Assembly (NCBI RefSeq): GCF_004798865.1
Contig: NW_025336479.1
Span: 10,298,468-10,362,467, forward strand
DNA length: 64,000 nucleotides
Origin: Varanus komodoensis
Lineage: Eukaryota > Chordata > Lepidosauria > Squamata > Varanidae
Direction of reading: 5' to 3'
The translations under genes and the position numbers were made by a program. Below, piece after piece: positions 14,701-28,800 of the stretch; position 1 is the stretch's first letter, and each line of letters begins with the position of its first letter. The notes under the pieces were generated by a model, which was given only the letters and a program-made list of their open reading frames with translations, was not told where the DNA came from and did not search any database.

Positions 14701-16825
14701 AAAGGGAGAGGGGAAGGCTAGAGCTGTAACATAATAGTAATAATAACAATCATAACAAAAACATCACAAAAGCACGCAAGTTTTCAAGATCGCCACATCT
14801 TTTCATCAGGCAAGATGTTATAAAATTAGGTCTGATGACAGAAGATGGAAATGGGGAAAAGATGAAAGAAACCAAACTTGATAGCAAAATCACCATGCGT
14901 GCATGTTTGGGGTCCCAAAATGAAGTTAGGGAGAGAGGGTCACGCAGGCATTCCAATCAGACTCCGCCAGAGAGTTAGAAATTTGGACATGAAGTTGCCC
15001 CTACAGATTTTAGAGCCCCAGCTGGATTAAAACAGAAAAATAAGAAAACTGGGAACAAGAAGAGGAAAAGTGGAGCCCCATATAAATATAATATAAATTT
15101 ATATATTTATGATTGCTGGAAATATAGAATCCCTGGATGAAGCACACAGGCACTTTTACCAGTGCATTCTGTTTCATAAAAGAGACAGGAGCTTGAAACA
15201 CAAGAAATAGATGTTGGAAAATTAATGCAGGCACCTGCAGAAGTATGAAACCTTTCTCCAACATAAATTCTTCCAAGATAAAACAAACTGTGGCGCAATT
15301 GAAACACCAATCATTACACTAAGGCCTGTCATCAAAAGTTAAGAAAATGAATAGAGAAATGAAGAAAGAGCTCCTGGCTTGCATTAATTATATGAAATAC
15401 TAAATTACTGACTAAATAACAGCAGTGAAAAATGGGATTAAATAAATAATTGGATAAGACTAATTTAGATGCAGAATTAAAATTGAGAAGAAAACCTTTC
15501 CTCTCTCCTCTGGCCAAGAAAGTTATGAAAAAATAAACTCCGCTTCTGTGCATCTACAAGGAAAGGAAAGCAGTTATGGAGGGGAAAAGTGGGGGAAGAT
15601 TTTAGAGCCCCAGTTGGATTAAAACAGAAAATCAGAAAACAACCCTTTTATATTCCTACTCTCATCTGTGTAGTGGCAAACCTTGAAGGACAGGCACTCA
15701 TCATGACAGCCCCCACAGCCATACCCCCAAGGAGAGTGAGCCCAAAATTGCAGGCAATTGAGGGGTTGATCAATAGCAACTAACAGCTTCTAGGAATTCA
15801 TCTGCTGGAAGCAGGTCTTCTGTGCATTCAAGAACAAGCCACCAATAAAAACTCTACATCACAACTGGAGAAAATTCATGTCCTCCCAGCCGCTGTGAGG
15901 ACTGCAACTAAGTTCAGAGGAAGCGGATGGGAGCAGATGCCATCCACATCATCTCTACTAACAAAAATGTGCTGGAGCAGCATCCCAGCAAGCCTTGGCT
16001 CCACTATAGCACTACTCCCTATAAAGAAATTCTAACTTAACTATATTCTATTCAGAAATCAAGTAGCTAAGATACTGATTAAGCTTCTAAGCTTATCCTC
16101 CTAAAAATTCGGATAGGGGCAGAGGGAGAAATTTAGAATTATAGATGAGGTTGACAATTTTTGAAATGTCATTCATTTCACTTTTTTTTCTGTGTCAAGA
16201 AGTACTGGCCCACATGCAGGGGGAGCCAGCAAAGGAAAAGGGGAGTACTGGCAACACCTCATGCAGACTTTATGCAAAGATTTCATACAAACTGTATGTA
16301 AGCTTCCAAGTTCCACTAGGAATTCCCCAAAGTTTACTACAAATGGGATCCCCAATTAGCTGTCTGGCACCACTGATCCCTATAGCATTCAGAAGAGCAA
16401 TGCACCCAGCTCTTGGTTTAAAGAGTATGCCATCTGAAACCAAGCCACCTGGCCACTGACATTGACTGGAATGTATCCATTTGTTTTGGAAACCACTGCT
16501 TTGAGTTTGGCTCTGATTCCCTACCCTTTCAATTCTCCAATAAATTATGAACAGTTACAGGTAGAACACACAAAGGGCCTATGGAAATGATCTTAATATT
16601 TTAAAAATCCTGAATATTAAAGCCGGACAAATCCTAGGATGGTGATAATGATTTAAGACTTCTAAAGATGTAGCACTTACTATCCTATCTATGTTGATGG
16701 AGAGAGAAGGAGAAAGGAATGTGTGCTATATAATCTACAATGGCATCATCGGCATAACAATAACAACATCAACAATGTTTCAAAACCTTCCTTGTGTAGA
16801 AGTCATGACAATGTGACACTTAAGG

Positions 16826-16875
<50 letters not shown>

Positions 16876-19800
16876 GGCTGGGTTCACACAGCAATCTGTC
16901 TATCCCTAGTATCAAGCCTTGTTATTTATCATATCTGGGAACCCCAGTGCAAAGAAACACTTAGTGGCTGGGTCCAGACAATAAAATAATCCACTCTCAA
17001 TGGTTGAGTAAGGGTTGTCATTGAACCACAGGCTGTTGTTGAAATGTAGGTCATCATGTTGTCCAAACCCATGCTTACTAACAAACCACGGTTTGCTAAC
17101 TACAACCAAGGCACAATTCACAACTGAACAACAAACCACGGGCTCTCTTCGCAAGTTGTTTATGTTTAACAAGCCATAAGAACCCACAGTTCAATATTAA
17201 GCCTCACTGAACCCATACTTACCTTTGAGTGGGGGTTGTCATGTTGTTTAAACCCAACAATAAAGTTTAACAGAAGAAGCAGGACCATTGCTTGAATTTT
17301 AACTAACACCTAAAAATTTCATCTAAATTTGCAAACTCCTGCAAAGTCAAAGTGCCACTCCAAACCACTGAGCATATGCTAAGACAGTTTCAATAGCAAC
17401 TTTCAACTTCCAAACACTCACAAGTCTCCTCTTTTGCAAAGAGGGTGCCTTCCATGAAGCACTATCTCTTGACTCTCTTGACACCTTTTACTTCCGGACT
17501 CCTCCCCTGTGGCACAAGATTGACTCATTGCCCTATTACTGCATCTGATAAGACTGCACCAACACCACCACTAATTTTGCAGGTGAGACAATTGCTTCTA
17601 GGGAGCTGAAAATTTAAGCAGTTATCAAGGAAATGCTCTTTTTACCTGGTCCTGGAACATAGTTCCGCCAAAGGCCCAGATAGCAGCAAAGACAAAATAA
17701 AGTTCATAGAGCTCTTTCGGGCAGTCTGGAGGAGTATTCTGCTTAGTGAGGAGGCATTCAAGGAGGTAGCACAACATCTGAACCATGCTCTGCTCAGGAA
17801 CCGGAATAATCTTCTTAAATCTATAATGGAAGAATTGAAAACTTATGAAGTTTAATTGGATTTAGCATGACTGCCATTTAACAATATGAGGAGATAGGCA
17901 TATAAATCCTCTTTCTGAACATTAACATTTTTAAAACTTTCATTGTGTATATCTTTCTTATCCACTGCTACAGAGAGGAATAAAATACCATCAGCACGCA
18001 GCTGAGTAATAACTGTAATCATAAGTTTGAACCATTTTAAAACTTTGATCCTCTTGAAAGAAGTGAAATGGAAACCTTGCTAAGGGCACTGATTTGCCAC
18101 AAATGCAATGAGTTCAGAAGTGGTCAAATAACAGAGTAATAAAATAAGTCCTTTCATCTCATATTTTACATTGGCTTAGGCTACATTTACAGACATGTGA
18201 AACCAGAAGAGACCTGCACTTTGCTTAAAAATATAAATATATATAGTTATTGAAGGGGCTGGCTCTACAAAATATACTTGTCTTGGAACCATCTGTTGCT
18301 CCTCTCAAGAGCTCTGCAGGAAACATGCATGAGGCATCAGGATGCCCTTTCCCCTCCAGCCTACACTAATCATGGGAATTGAAAGCTGAGGATACACCTG
18401 CAACAAAAGCCAAACCCTTCAAGCTCCATTTCTCTTGCATGTAAGCTTGAGCTCTACCATCCCTGGCTTAAGAACCAGTGACCTTGTGTGAAGATAAATG
18501 TGTACTGGTGGATGTCTGACTGGAAAAGCACATATGCTTACTTTGTCTAAGTCAAGAGCATATGGAACTGACTTACTCTTGAACCACAAATATGGGGAGA
18601 TTCAGGCACCTCAGAATAGCAGTTCCTGAAGGAGCTGGCCACACCCCCCCACACACCTGACGTTTCCTGAAAATGAATCAAACTGGGGCTGCTTGGGCGA
18701 GGTGGTGGTGGAGAGGTGGCCCACTCTGGTTTGCAGCTCCCGGCATACAGCCTCATTCTGCTTGTCTGGAGCTAATTCCACCCTCGGGCTGAAAAAAGTT
18801 TCCTGCCCTCGATAGACGGTTATTTGCCCCCTCTGCACAACTGTCTGTTCACAGGCTGTAGATGGTACATTATGACATTTTCTTGGGATTACAATCCCGT
18901 TGTTTTGTCAAATGAACAGGCGCAAGAAAGGATACTTCTGTAAGACTCTTCTGTCAGCAGGTGTCACTACAGTGTTTCTGCACAGTTAAAAGCAAATTGG
19001 TATTTATGACAAGTGCCGTCTCCTCCCAGAGATCTTGGAGCACCTTACATTCATACAAGGAGCCACACTTTGAAGACAGCTATTCATTATTCATTTTTGG
19101 AGACAAAAAGGGGGAACCCTGTCAAACCCCACAGGGATGACACTGAATGCAAGCAAGAACCTGTTCAGAGAAACTAGAGTAGATCCACTATGCCGCAGGA
19201 GGCATCTGCAAACATGGGGAAGGGATTAATCCAAATCATCAAAAGCTCATGTGGAATGCACATTCAGTAAATGTGCAATGTCGGTGGTTTTTTGCATCAA
19301 GTCACCCTTCGTGCCATTGAACTGTACCTGGTTCTAAGGGTGTCCAGACAAACTGGCAAATACTTGTCAAACAAAATGGTCAAGTTGGCTCTTTCTGACT
19401 GGATTTCTCGTCTGTCTATCCAGCTACTCACAGGAGGATTCCATCCCAGATCAGCTGGATTGATGTAAAGGATCCCTGGAGAAAAAAAAAAGTCAACATT
19501 AGCAACTGGGAGTCCAGTTTTCCATATCTAAATTACAGATAACTAAAAGGTAATGATCACCTAGGACTGTGCAGGAACAAACATTGTTTAATTCTACCTT
19601 GTGCACCAAATAAAGTTGCCACCTGATATTCTCTCGGCAATCCCATACTGACCAGTGCAACCGACACAGCTGAATATCCTGCCCAGCCTTCTGTCTTTTG
19701 ATTTACCAGTTATACTACCAATGTAGCTTTTTGCTTGTTTAAGAACCTACATCTGTGTGCTAGAAATAAAGTAAGAATCTACCAAAAATAACTCCAGCAC

Positions 19801-22800
19801 GTCTATAATGTGAGAACAGACAGCAGCTGAGTAAAAAGGCAGCAAAAGCATCTTACTTTTGCTTTCATCCCCAGTCCATGGATTATCAGGCAATAGCTCC
19901 CTTGCTAAGCTGTGACAAGCCGGGAAATGTGCTACACAAGCAGACAATTTGATGAAAAAAACTCAAATTTGGTGCAAAACTCAGGATTCACAGATAACAG
20001 CTGCTGCATTCACTACTGCCTCTCACAGGCAAACAGAAGAATGAATGCCAGGACACAAACTAAGGAGAAATATGTATCAAAATACAAAAAGGCACATATC
20101 TCAATTGGCAGGCACATTACCAAATGATGATCATCATTAATAATAAAGATTTATAAAGTGCCCTGAACTTATTAAATGCAGTTCCTAAATTTCCTAAAAA
20201 CAGTTCCTCTGCACAGGCTCATCAAATCTAATGAACATAACAGAAAAGGAAAGGGGATTGGAAAGGTTGAGAAATATCCCTCAAGTTGGGAATGCAGAAA
20301 CACTTTCAGCCTAAGGCCTGAATCTGGATTTTAGAGAAGTTCCACAGGTGGGCAGAGCCAAAGGCAAGAAGGCAGGGCCAATGCAGAAAGCCCTCAGTGA
20401 TGTGGGCAGGGGACATGGTCATCAGGGCCACCAGACTCTGCCGTAGACATTCTCTTCGTGAGCCTTAGGATTTATTTGCTAACTAATCATATTTATATCT
20501 CACTTGTTTTTTTCCCTTCAAGGAACACATTAGCTGCTTCCTCCTTGTCATGTTACCCCTGCAATAATGCTGTGAGTTGGGTTGGGCTCAGAATCAGTGA
20601 CTTGCCCAAAGCCACCCAATGGGCTTCATGGCTAAGTGGGGACTCAAACCCAGATCTCCTAAACCCCAGTGTACCCCTCTTAAACACTGCACCACGCCAA
20701 CTGGTGAGCCTGTTCTTTTTCTACTACACCAGGGGAAATTCCACGCTCTTTCCCTTCCCTGCCATCTACCTGCTCTGGAAACTGTGGCTGGGGTGGCAGT
20801 CCTCAGGTGACTGATCTCAAAGAGAAGCCTCATGGTGGGATTAAGGGGAATCCTTTCGTTGCTTGCTAGAGTGAGCACCTGCAAAAGGGTAGATATGGTC
20901 AGCTTAGCAGCAAAAAAGAACAAAGGGGACAACACGGGACAAGTCACCCGCTGACCTCTGCGAAACATACCAGCAGCCTGGGTTGGGCATTTCATCTGTT
21001 TATACAAATATTTACAGCCTGCTTTGCCTCTCCAAAATGGATTCATTCAAAGCAATATAAAAACCATAATTCACATAAATGCCATGATCCATAATTAAAA
21101 CAGTACTAATAATCCATAATTAAATAATCCAGAATGAAAATCCAATTACCTAACCAAAAGCAACATTGAGCAAAAACAGAAAGAGCCAAGGCTAACTATG
21201 AATGTATGACGAATCTGTCAGTTTCCCTGGCCTCAGCTCCCTGGACTCCCATCCAGTTTGCACCAGCCCTGAGTACAGGTTCCTGGTGAGCATGCCCAAG
21301 TTTTGCAGGCTGCACCTGACATGAAAGAAAATCGCCCACCGTGCAACCTTCATTCCATGAGTATTCATGACTTCCCCTTGGTTCAGCAAACTTTGTAAGA
21401 CTGGGCTGAGCAATTTAAGTATGCAAATGCTAAAGGAATGGATGCAGCTAGGGTTTGCCCCAGCCCTAGAACTAAGAATAAATTAAATAAGGTAACAGCA
21501 AGAATAAAATGCTTGTGCAAAAAGAAATGTCTTCTACTGCCAGAGGAACACAGGTAGAGGAGATGATGAGCTGACCGCAAGAGGAGAGTTCCACATAGGA
21601 AGCTTGCACTGAGAAAGCCTTCTCATAGGTCACCATCAGCTGTACTGCTGAAGGTAATACAAGAGGGACCAAACAGCTGAACTCAGTGGACAGGAAAATT
21701 CACATGGGAGGAGACAGCCCTTCAAGTAGCCCTGTTCCAGGTCATCCAAGGCTTTAAAGATGATAACCAGCTTCTTGAAATACACTGGCAGCTAATGCAA
21801 CTGAGACATGTAAGGGTCACGTGATCCCAGCACTTTGCCCCATTCAACATTTTAACAGATGCACAAGTCGAAGTTTTCAAGAGGTTTCCGTTAATATCCC
21901 CATGAACAGCATATTACAGTGGTCCGTAAAACAGCAAAACTCTATACTGAAGGGGACTAATAACTTGGAATGTAAATTCTCAAGCTTTCTCCAATTCTTC
22001 CTTGGTTAGAAAGGATCCATATGACAGCAACAAACATGATCCAGAGTTTGGAAACATTGTCCTATGAGGAGAGACTGAGAGAACTGGGTATGTTCAGCCT
22101 TGAGAAGGGAAGACTGAGGGGGACATGATATCCCCCTATAAGTACCACAAAAAGAAAGGTCAAGATCTCTCCTCACTCATATCAGAGAGTAGGACATGGA
22201 ATAATCAACTCAAGTTGCAACAACCCAGGTTCAGGCTAGATATCAGAAAATGTTTCCTCACTATTAGAACAATATGACAGCGGAACCAGTTGCCTAAAGA
22301 GGTTGTGGGTTCTCCCACACTAGAGACATTCAAAAAGAAACTGGACAGCCATCTGAGTGGGATGATATAAATTGGTGACCTGCAACAGTAGAGGTTGGAT
22401 CCGATGGCCTTCTTGGCCCCTTCCAACTCTACTATTCTATGATTCTGTAATGATAACACAACCTTATGCACAATCCTGTAGAAATGTACATCATCATCAT
22501 AATAATAATAATAATACTGTGCCCTTTGTAGATTCTGGTTCTCAGATGTTGAACTTCACCAGCAACAAATGACAAATGACCAGCTGCTGCTGCTGTTCCT
22601 CCTCCTACTGAGATCTCAGACAAAATGTGTGCATATTTTGGCACCACTTCCAACAAAGCAGTGTCTCTTGGAACTATTTGAAGACAATGTTCTGAAAACT
22701 TAAACAGGTAAACATTTCCTGATTATAATTTCTTGCACCTGAAATTGTGATTTTCTCCCAGATACTTGAAACAAAGGGAGCGATGAAGATTTTCTACAGC

Positions 22801-25800
22801 AATTTGATTCTAGAGTTTACATTTGTTTGAGTTTTGGCAAAGGGCAGGTTACTCTGCACTCAAGAATGCTTATTATCTTTGCACCTGTGTCTTACCTTAT
22901 TATCATCCATGACAGTATTGAGAGATTCAATCCACATAGGATCAATGTCACCATCCAGCACAATCCACTTGGGGCCATCATGGGTAATATTAGCTAAGTC
23001 TCGCATAATCGAAGAGAACAGTCCTAAAGTGATCATAGGTACTCAGTGGGATTCTCAGAGGAACCAATGCGCTCACTCTTTAATAACCTCTAGAGATTTT
23101 ATTCAGCTTGCATGCAAATTGGCAAAGCAAACACTAAATGCAGTTAGTTAAATCTGATAATTACAAAAACAACAGGATATGAATAGAATCTCCTTTTGAA
23201 TAAATGTGATCAAATAATCTAACTGAAAATAATCCCACACCACTTAATACCACTGAGAACAATTAAAGGGAGGGGGGGAGAGAGAGAGAGAGATTTGGAA
23301 AGCATTTTATGATTACTTTGTTCTTCGCCCCTTTCCCTGCAAACTGACATTACCCACAGTGAAACAACATCACCCTAATCAAGAGTTTCTAAGTTTAAAT
23401 AGATTGCAGGTGAGTCACAGGGTATGGTGCCCACAGTAAGAGTCTGCCTTTTTTCCCCGTTTGTGCAACCTGCTCATTCCTCTGAAAAATTCATATGATG
23501 CTGCTAGCAACCTTAAAGCACTTGCATTTTCGAAGATATTAACTATCTAGTATATAGCTGCTTCCATCCTACAGTGTGCTTCCATAGTGCACATACACAA
23601 CCCGGTAGAAGCATATACACAAAAAGGCTTCAATCCAGTGTCACACTAGTGGACCTTCACTCATGCAGTGGAACTTCCCTGTCCTCTCTTCCCTCCTGCA
23701 GCTTTTCCCCCTCCCATGTGCCCCGAAGTGTTCCCCAGAGGTAAGGGAATACATACACAGGCTGCCAGCAGCTTTTGGTCCAATGGCAAATGAAGACTGC
23801 CCATCCAAACTGAAATGGCAATGCACATCTAGGTCTATAGTTAGCATGGGAATATAGCCTGGGGCTCTTGTAAATTTCTGCCCTTGGTATATCTTCCAAG
23901 CGTTTTATCTTTTGAGATGGCCAATTCACTTGGAAATCTTGTGTATTCTAGATTCCTCTATTTACACTGTCAGTATCACAGCAAGTGAAATAGAAATGAA
24001 TATTCTCCTCATGGACATTCAGCCATCCACACTGCTGAAGTTTCTTTTGTTCACACTTGCTCCTAAGTCCCATTGGGGATGATGCTTCCAAAGCTCTGGC
24101 CTAGACTGCAGGTCTGTTTCCATAAACCACAACAAGGTAGCAGAGCTGGGCACGGCTAGCAAAACATAATGTCTGGCACCTGAGGAACAGCCAGAGGGAA
24201 GATGCGAAGTTCAGAATCTCCAGAAGTCCCTCATGCGCCCATGCCAGCTAGGTGTCAAGTGCTGGTGTTCCAAAGTCTCACCATGCTGGGAGTGTGCCAG
24301 ATGGGTAGGACTATTACAGAGACATGTGGGAAGACAGCATAACCTGAAAGGCATTGGATTGCAGGCTGATGTGCTCTCTCCCCATCTGATCACAACTAGG
24401 TCAAAAGCATCCTACCATGGGGGCCAGCCCACTGGCCAGCCCACCCTCCTTCTGGATCACAAACACCACCTTTTTGTCCTGTTTTGATTCCAGAGGAGGC
24501 TCCACTATGGCCCAGAAAGAGTGGAAGTATGTGATGCATTTTTAAAATGTTCATATGAAACAAGTTCTTCTTGGTTATGAAAAGGTTAAGTGAGTAGGAT
24601 GGGGAAGAGAAGCAAGGAAATTAAGAAAAGAAAGATTTCTCTGGAGAGTCTGCATTAAAGTTCAGATGAGAAAAGTGCAGACAACCAATAGCAGCCCTGC
24701 TGCACCAACACACTAGAGAGAAACAAAGTTATTACTTTTCATGAGAGCCTCATCTGTGAAAATAGAAAGAGCCAAAGATAGAAAATGCTGGAAAAGATCT
24801 AGCTTTTTATAAGAAATAGTTTGCACTTACACAGAACTATCAAAGCAAACATTTTGGGTATTCTGCAAGTTGACTGAAAAATGCCTCTCCTATTGGATTT
24901 TTCAGATGCAAGAATACTCTTACCATCTTTCCACTCTCTTGTTGCAGGATTAATGATACCAAAGAGTTCATCATTGGTAACTGCTTTTGGGTTGAGGTCT
25001 GTCCAAACAGGCCGCCGCTTCATAATATGGTAAGTCTTGTTCAAGGATTTCAGCACCTGCGACTTGCCCGTACCTGCACTGCCCACCACAAAGACCGAAT
25101 GCCGGACTGCCAAGAGTTCTTCAAGCTGTACCACCTGCACGTTGAATGAAAAATGAACAGGCACAGGCCAATGAAAAAAGAACAACATGTTGTGAACAAA
25201 AGCAGACGCACAATCAGCGCTCCATTTTATGAGCCACCAACAACCACTCTTAAAGAGTAAAATTCAGAATATTTATATGGCACAAAGAAATTTTAAAGCT
25301 GAATTACTACACTCCTGAATTGGCAACTCCTTATCCACACTGGCAGGAACAAAATGATTCCTTGCAACATGAAATATGAATGGTCACAAACTAAGGATCC
25401 CATTTGGATAGGAAACAATAGCTAAAAGTAGAAGCATACTGAGGGACAAACAGTGAAAACACTAAGCCAATCACAATGCAAAAAACTACAGTAGTGATTC
25501 ACAGATACACACATAGCCTTAGACACTCCTTTTTTACAAGAGGCAGCAGGAACCGTTTCAAGATAAGTAAGAAAATAGGAAATTCTGGCCACAGTGAAAG
25601 GCCAGGGCCTTACTTTGAGCACAAAGTTGTCCTCTGGCTGAAGTCTGAGTTCCAGCACAGCTTGTTTGACAAAGGATTCAAAACCAAGGTCCCGCTTTCT
25701 GGGGACATCCAAAGCAGGGAAGAGATCCCCGATCAGGCCCATGAACACTGGCATGTCATCTGTCACAATCTTTGGGATGTTGAAGTCCCGAAGCGAACGC

Positions 25801-28800
25801 ATCAGCACCTGGTCTTCAGGACGGTCTGGGTCTCCTCTCTTGAGGGATCCAGCAACTACCAGCACTGACTTAATTGCACGCAATCCCCAGTCATAGTGAT
25901 CCTAATTATGGGAGTGGGGGTGGGAGAGAGAAAAGAGGATAATTGGTTTGTACATAGCCCACACAGCAAATCTTGGAAGAGTATCTGCAGATCTCAGCAT
26001 GCTATCAAAGGAGAAGAAGCTAACCTTCATCTTATTCTCACTTTGATCCTCGGCTTCCTGCTGGAAGGACTTGAAAGCCAGCAAGCAATCAATACTGAAC
26101 CAATGAGGTGAAAAAAATGAAGTAAGGGGATGAAATCCCAACAGGCCTGACTGAAAAATCCTGAGAACCAGTTTTGTGCTTTGAAGATTTTAAATCTAAG
26201 AACAGCAGGTCTCAGAAAGGCCTACCTCCTCTAGATGCACCAGATAAAGGAAAGTAATACACAATGGAACAACAGCATCAACCATGTTCCCATTTCACAG
26301 CCTACAATACCTTTGAAAGGAAACATTGGATGTATGCAAAACTAATTGTTTCAGTTGTTCACAAAGCTAAAATATCTCTGTACTGTTCCTTATTAGATGA
26401 TATTGCACAAGACATGAAATCTGCTTACCTGCTTGGAAAGCAGTTCTTTGCATAGCTGGTACAGGGTGATGAACTTCCTAGCTAATAGCCGGGCTTCTAT
26501 GAATCCTTCTGCCACTAGCATAATTTCACAGATCAGCTCGAAGTCTGGCACAACCATTGCACAAGGCCTAGGACAGAAGCCCACAGATGTAACCAAACTA
26601 CTCAGGGAACTGCATTGTACTAAGCCAAACTATTTGCCTCTCCTGGATCTTGGGCAGAAAAGGGTCTTCTAGCCACGTGATCCCTCTTATAAAACTGCAG
26701 GGATTGAAACTGGAACCTTCTGCATGTAAGGCATGTGCTGCATCTTTGCTATCATCCTTCCCCTGCATCTGTACTTTCAATGCACTGGACCCAAACTGTA
26801 AAACAAACTGGAACACCAAGCACCACAGACTGGCTTATGAAGCCTTGGCCAGGGTAAGAAGTCCATAAGTATGTTCCAGTCACAGTTTATACCGGGTTGT
26901 CAGTCACTGTGATAAAGTGCTTGACTAATAATATGGTTTCCTCAGGATTTTCTGCAGTCCCAAATCACCCTCCTAACTTTTAGTTCTATTAACTTAGAGA
27001 CTTTTAGCTCTCTAGTTCCCTCTGGCCAACTTTAACAATGGCATAATAGTCACACTAAATCTTCCCGGGAAGAGCCCAGCAGGCATGCCTAATGAGATCT
27101 TGGAGGAAAGACACACACTGCCGAAATTGACACATTCTATATAGCCTGTTGACTGCAGACCAGTTCAGGGTTGTCAACTTTCACTCAAACCCTGGACTAA
27201 ATTTCAGATACAGAGTAATATGCCTGTTTCCCTTGCTCTTTCCAAGATAGGCTAGATGTGGCAGGGGCAGATCCCTGCATAAGATACCGTGATCAACAGT
27301 GACAGAGGTGAAGCAGGAACAGCCAGATCTAATTTCCAGGGCAGTTATGACAAACTAGCAGGATACTACTTCTCAGCCTCAATTTCCCTTCTGTAAAATG
27401 GAAACCATGATTTATAAACAGGACTACTTCAGGGAGAAGTGAGACATACTAAGTAACGTATTACAATCACCTTCAGTCAGAAACATGATTAAAAACTGAA
27501 AGGAAGCAGATCTGTGTCTTACCTGAAGAGAGCTTTCAAATTCTCAGGCAGCTCAGTACGACCTGCATAGCCAGGATTCATGGTGATGAAAATACCAACA
27601 GAAGGAACCAATTTAATATCTTCCCCGAGGAAATTAAAACTCAGCTTTTTGTCTCTTATAGCATCCTGTATGCTTTTTACCTTAAAATGGAAGAAAATGG
27701 GGCTGGGCTGTTCATAAGAACTCCACTCCTTTTACAGCAAACAGGCACAGCAGATTTAGCAGTCTACTGATGCTTCATAAAACGGGCTGATATGGTACAT
27801 GTTAGGACTGAGCATATGTCTACACGGTAGCACATCACAGCAGGAAAAGGCCTGCTGTTAGACGAGAGGACTTGCACCACCTCAGCAGGTGAATGCTAGT
27901 AGAACTACTGCCATGTTATGAGTAAAGCTTATCTTTGTGCAGCACTGGACTACTGCCTTAAAAAACCTTACAATATCGGAGTGAAATGTAGATCTGTGTT
28001 AGCTATTCCCACATCTTTCATAATTTCCAAAACAGTGAAGTATTTTCCTTCCGGCATAAACTCTGTTTCCATAAGGACGGTTATGATTGAACTCAGTTCA
28101 TCATCAGCCCTGAGCAAATTCACCTTTTTTGAAGCCCGAAGTAGATGACAGGAGATGCTAGAGTCAATAGGCACCGCTTTGCGGTGGTTCCGCTCCTATC
28201 TCAACGACCGATTCCAGAAGGTGGTGCTGGGGGACTATGGCTCTGCGCCATGGCAGCTTTGCCATGGAGTACCGCAGGGTTCCATTTTGTCCCCTTTACT
28301 GTTCAACATCTACATGAAACCGCTGGGAGAGGTCATCAGGAGGTGTGGGCTGCGGAACCATCAGTATGCTGATGATACCCAGCTCTACCTCTCGTTTTCC
28401 ACCAATCCAGGTGAGGCAGTGGCTGTACTGAACCGGTGCCTGGCCGAGGTAATGGGCTGGATGAGGGCCAATAAACTGAAGCTCAATCCAGACAAGACGG
28501 AGGTCCTGTTGGTTGGCGGATTGGGCTTCGGAGAGGGTGGATTTGACCTAGTCCTGAATGGGGTTGCACTCCCTCCTAGGGACAAGGTCCGCAGCTTGGG
28601 AGTGCTCCTCGACCCGGAGCTTTCACTCGAAGCTCAGGTGACAACAGTGGCGAGGAGCGCTTTCCTCCAGCTTCGGCTGATTCATCAGCTGCGCCCCTAC
28701 CTGGAGTACGACTCCCTTGCAACAGTGACTCATGCGCTGGTGACTTCCCGTCTTGACTTCTGTAACGCGCTCTACGTGGGGCTACCCTTGAAGACGGTCT

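Larger units (their letters stand above)
6222..17645. other. Intron 19 of window (11.4 kb)
   Basis: Longest intron. Identified contents are a SINE cluster (7411-8115), a LINE 3' end plus an attached repeat (about 10500-11190), a SINE (14520-14735), a 45-bp direct repeat pair (15004 and 15598), a CT microsatellite (16830-16868) and an unclassified repeat (about 16970-17250). An unexplained plus-strand ORF lies at 9543-9977. Stretches 6222-7000, 8630-9400 and 12900-14100 show nothing I can name. Confidence 0.65.
17821..20769. other. Introns 17 and 18 of window (around exon 18)
   Basis: The stretch 17821-19327 shows no feature I can name apart from AT-rich sequence near 18220-18245. The stretch 19476-20769 carries a minus-strand tRNA-derived SINE (20470-20705). 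Exon 18 (19328-19475) interrupts this span. Confidence 0.6.
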
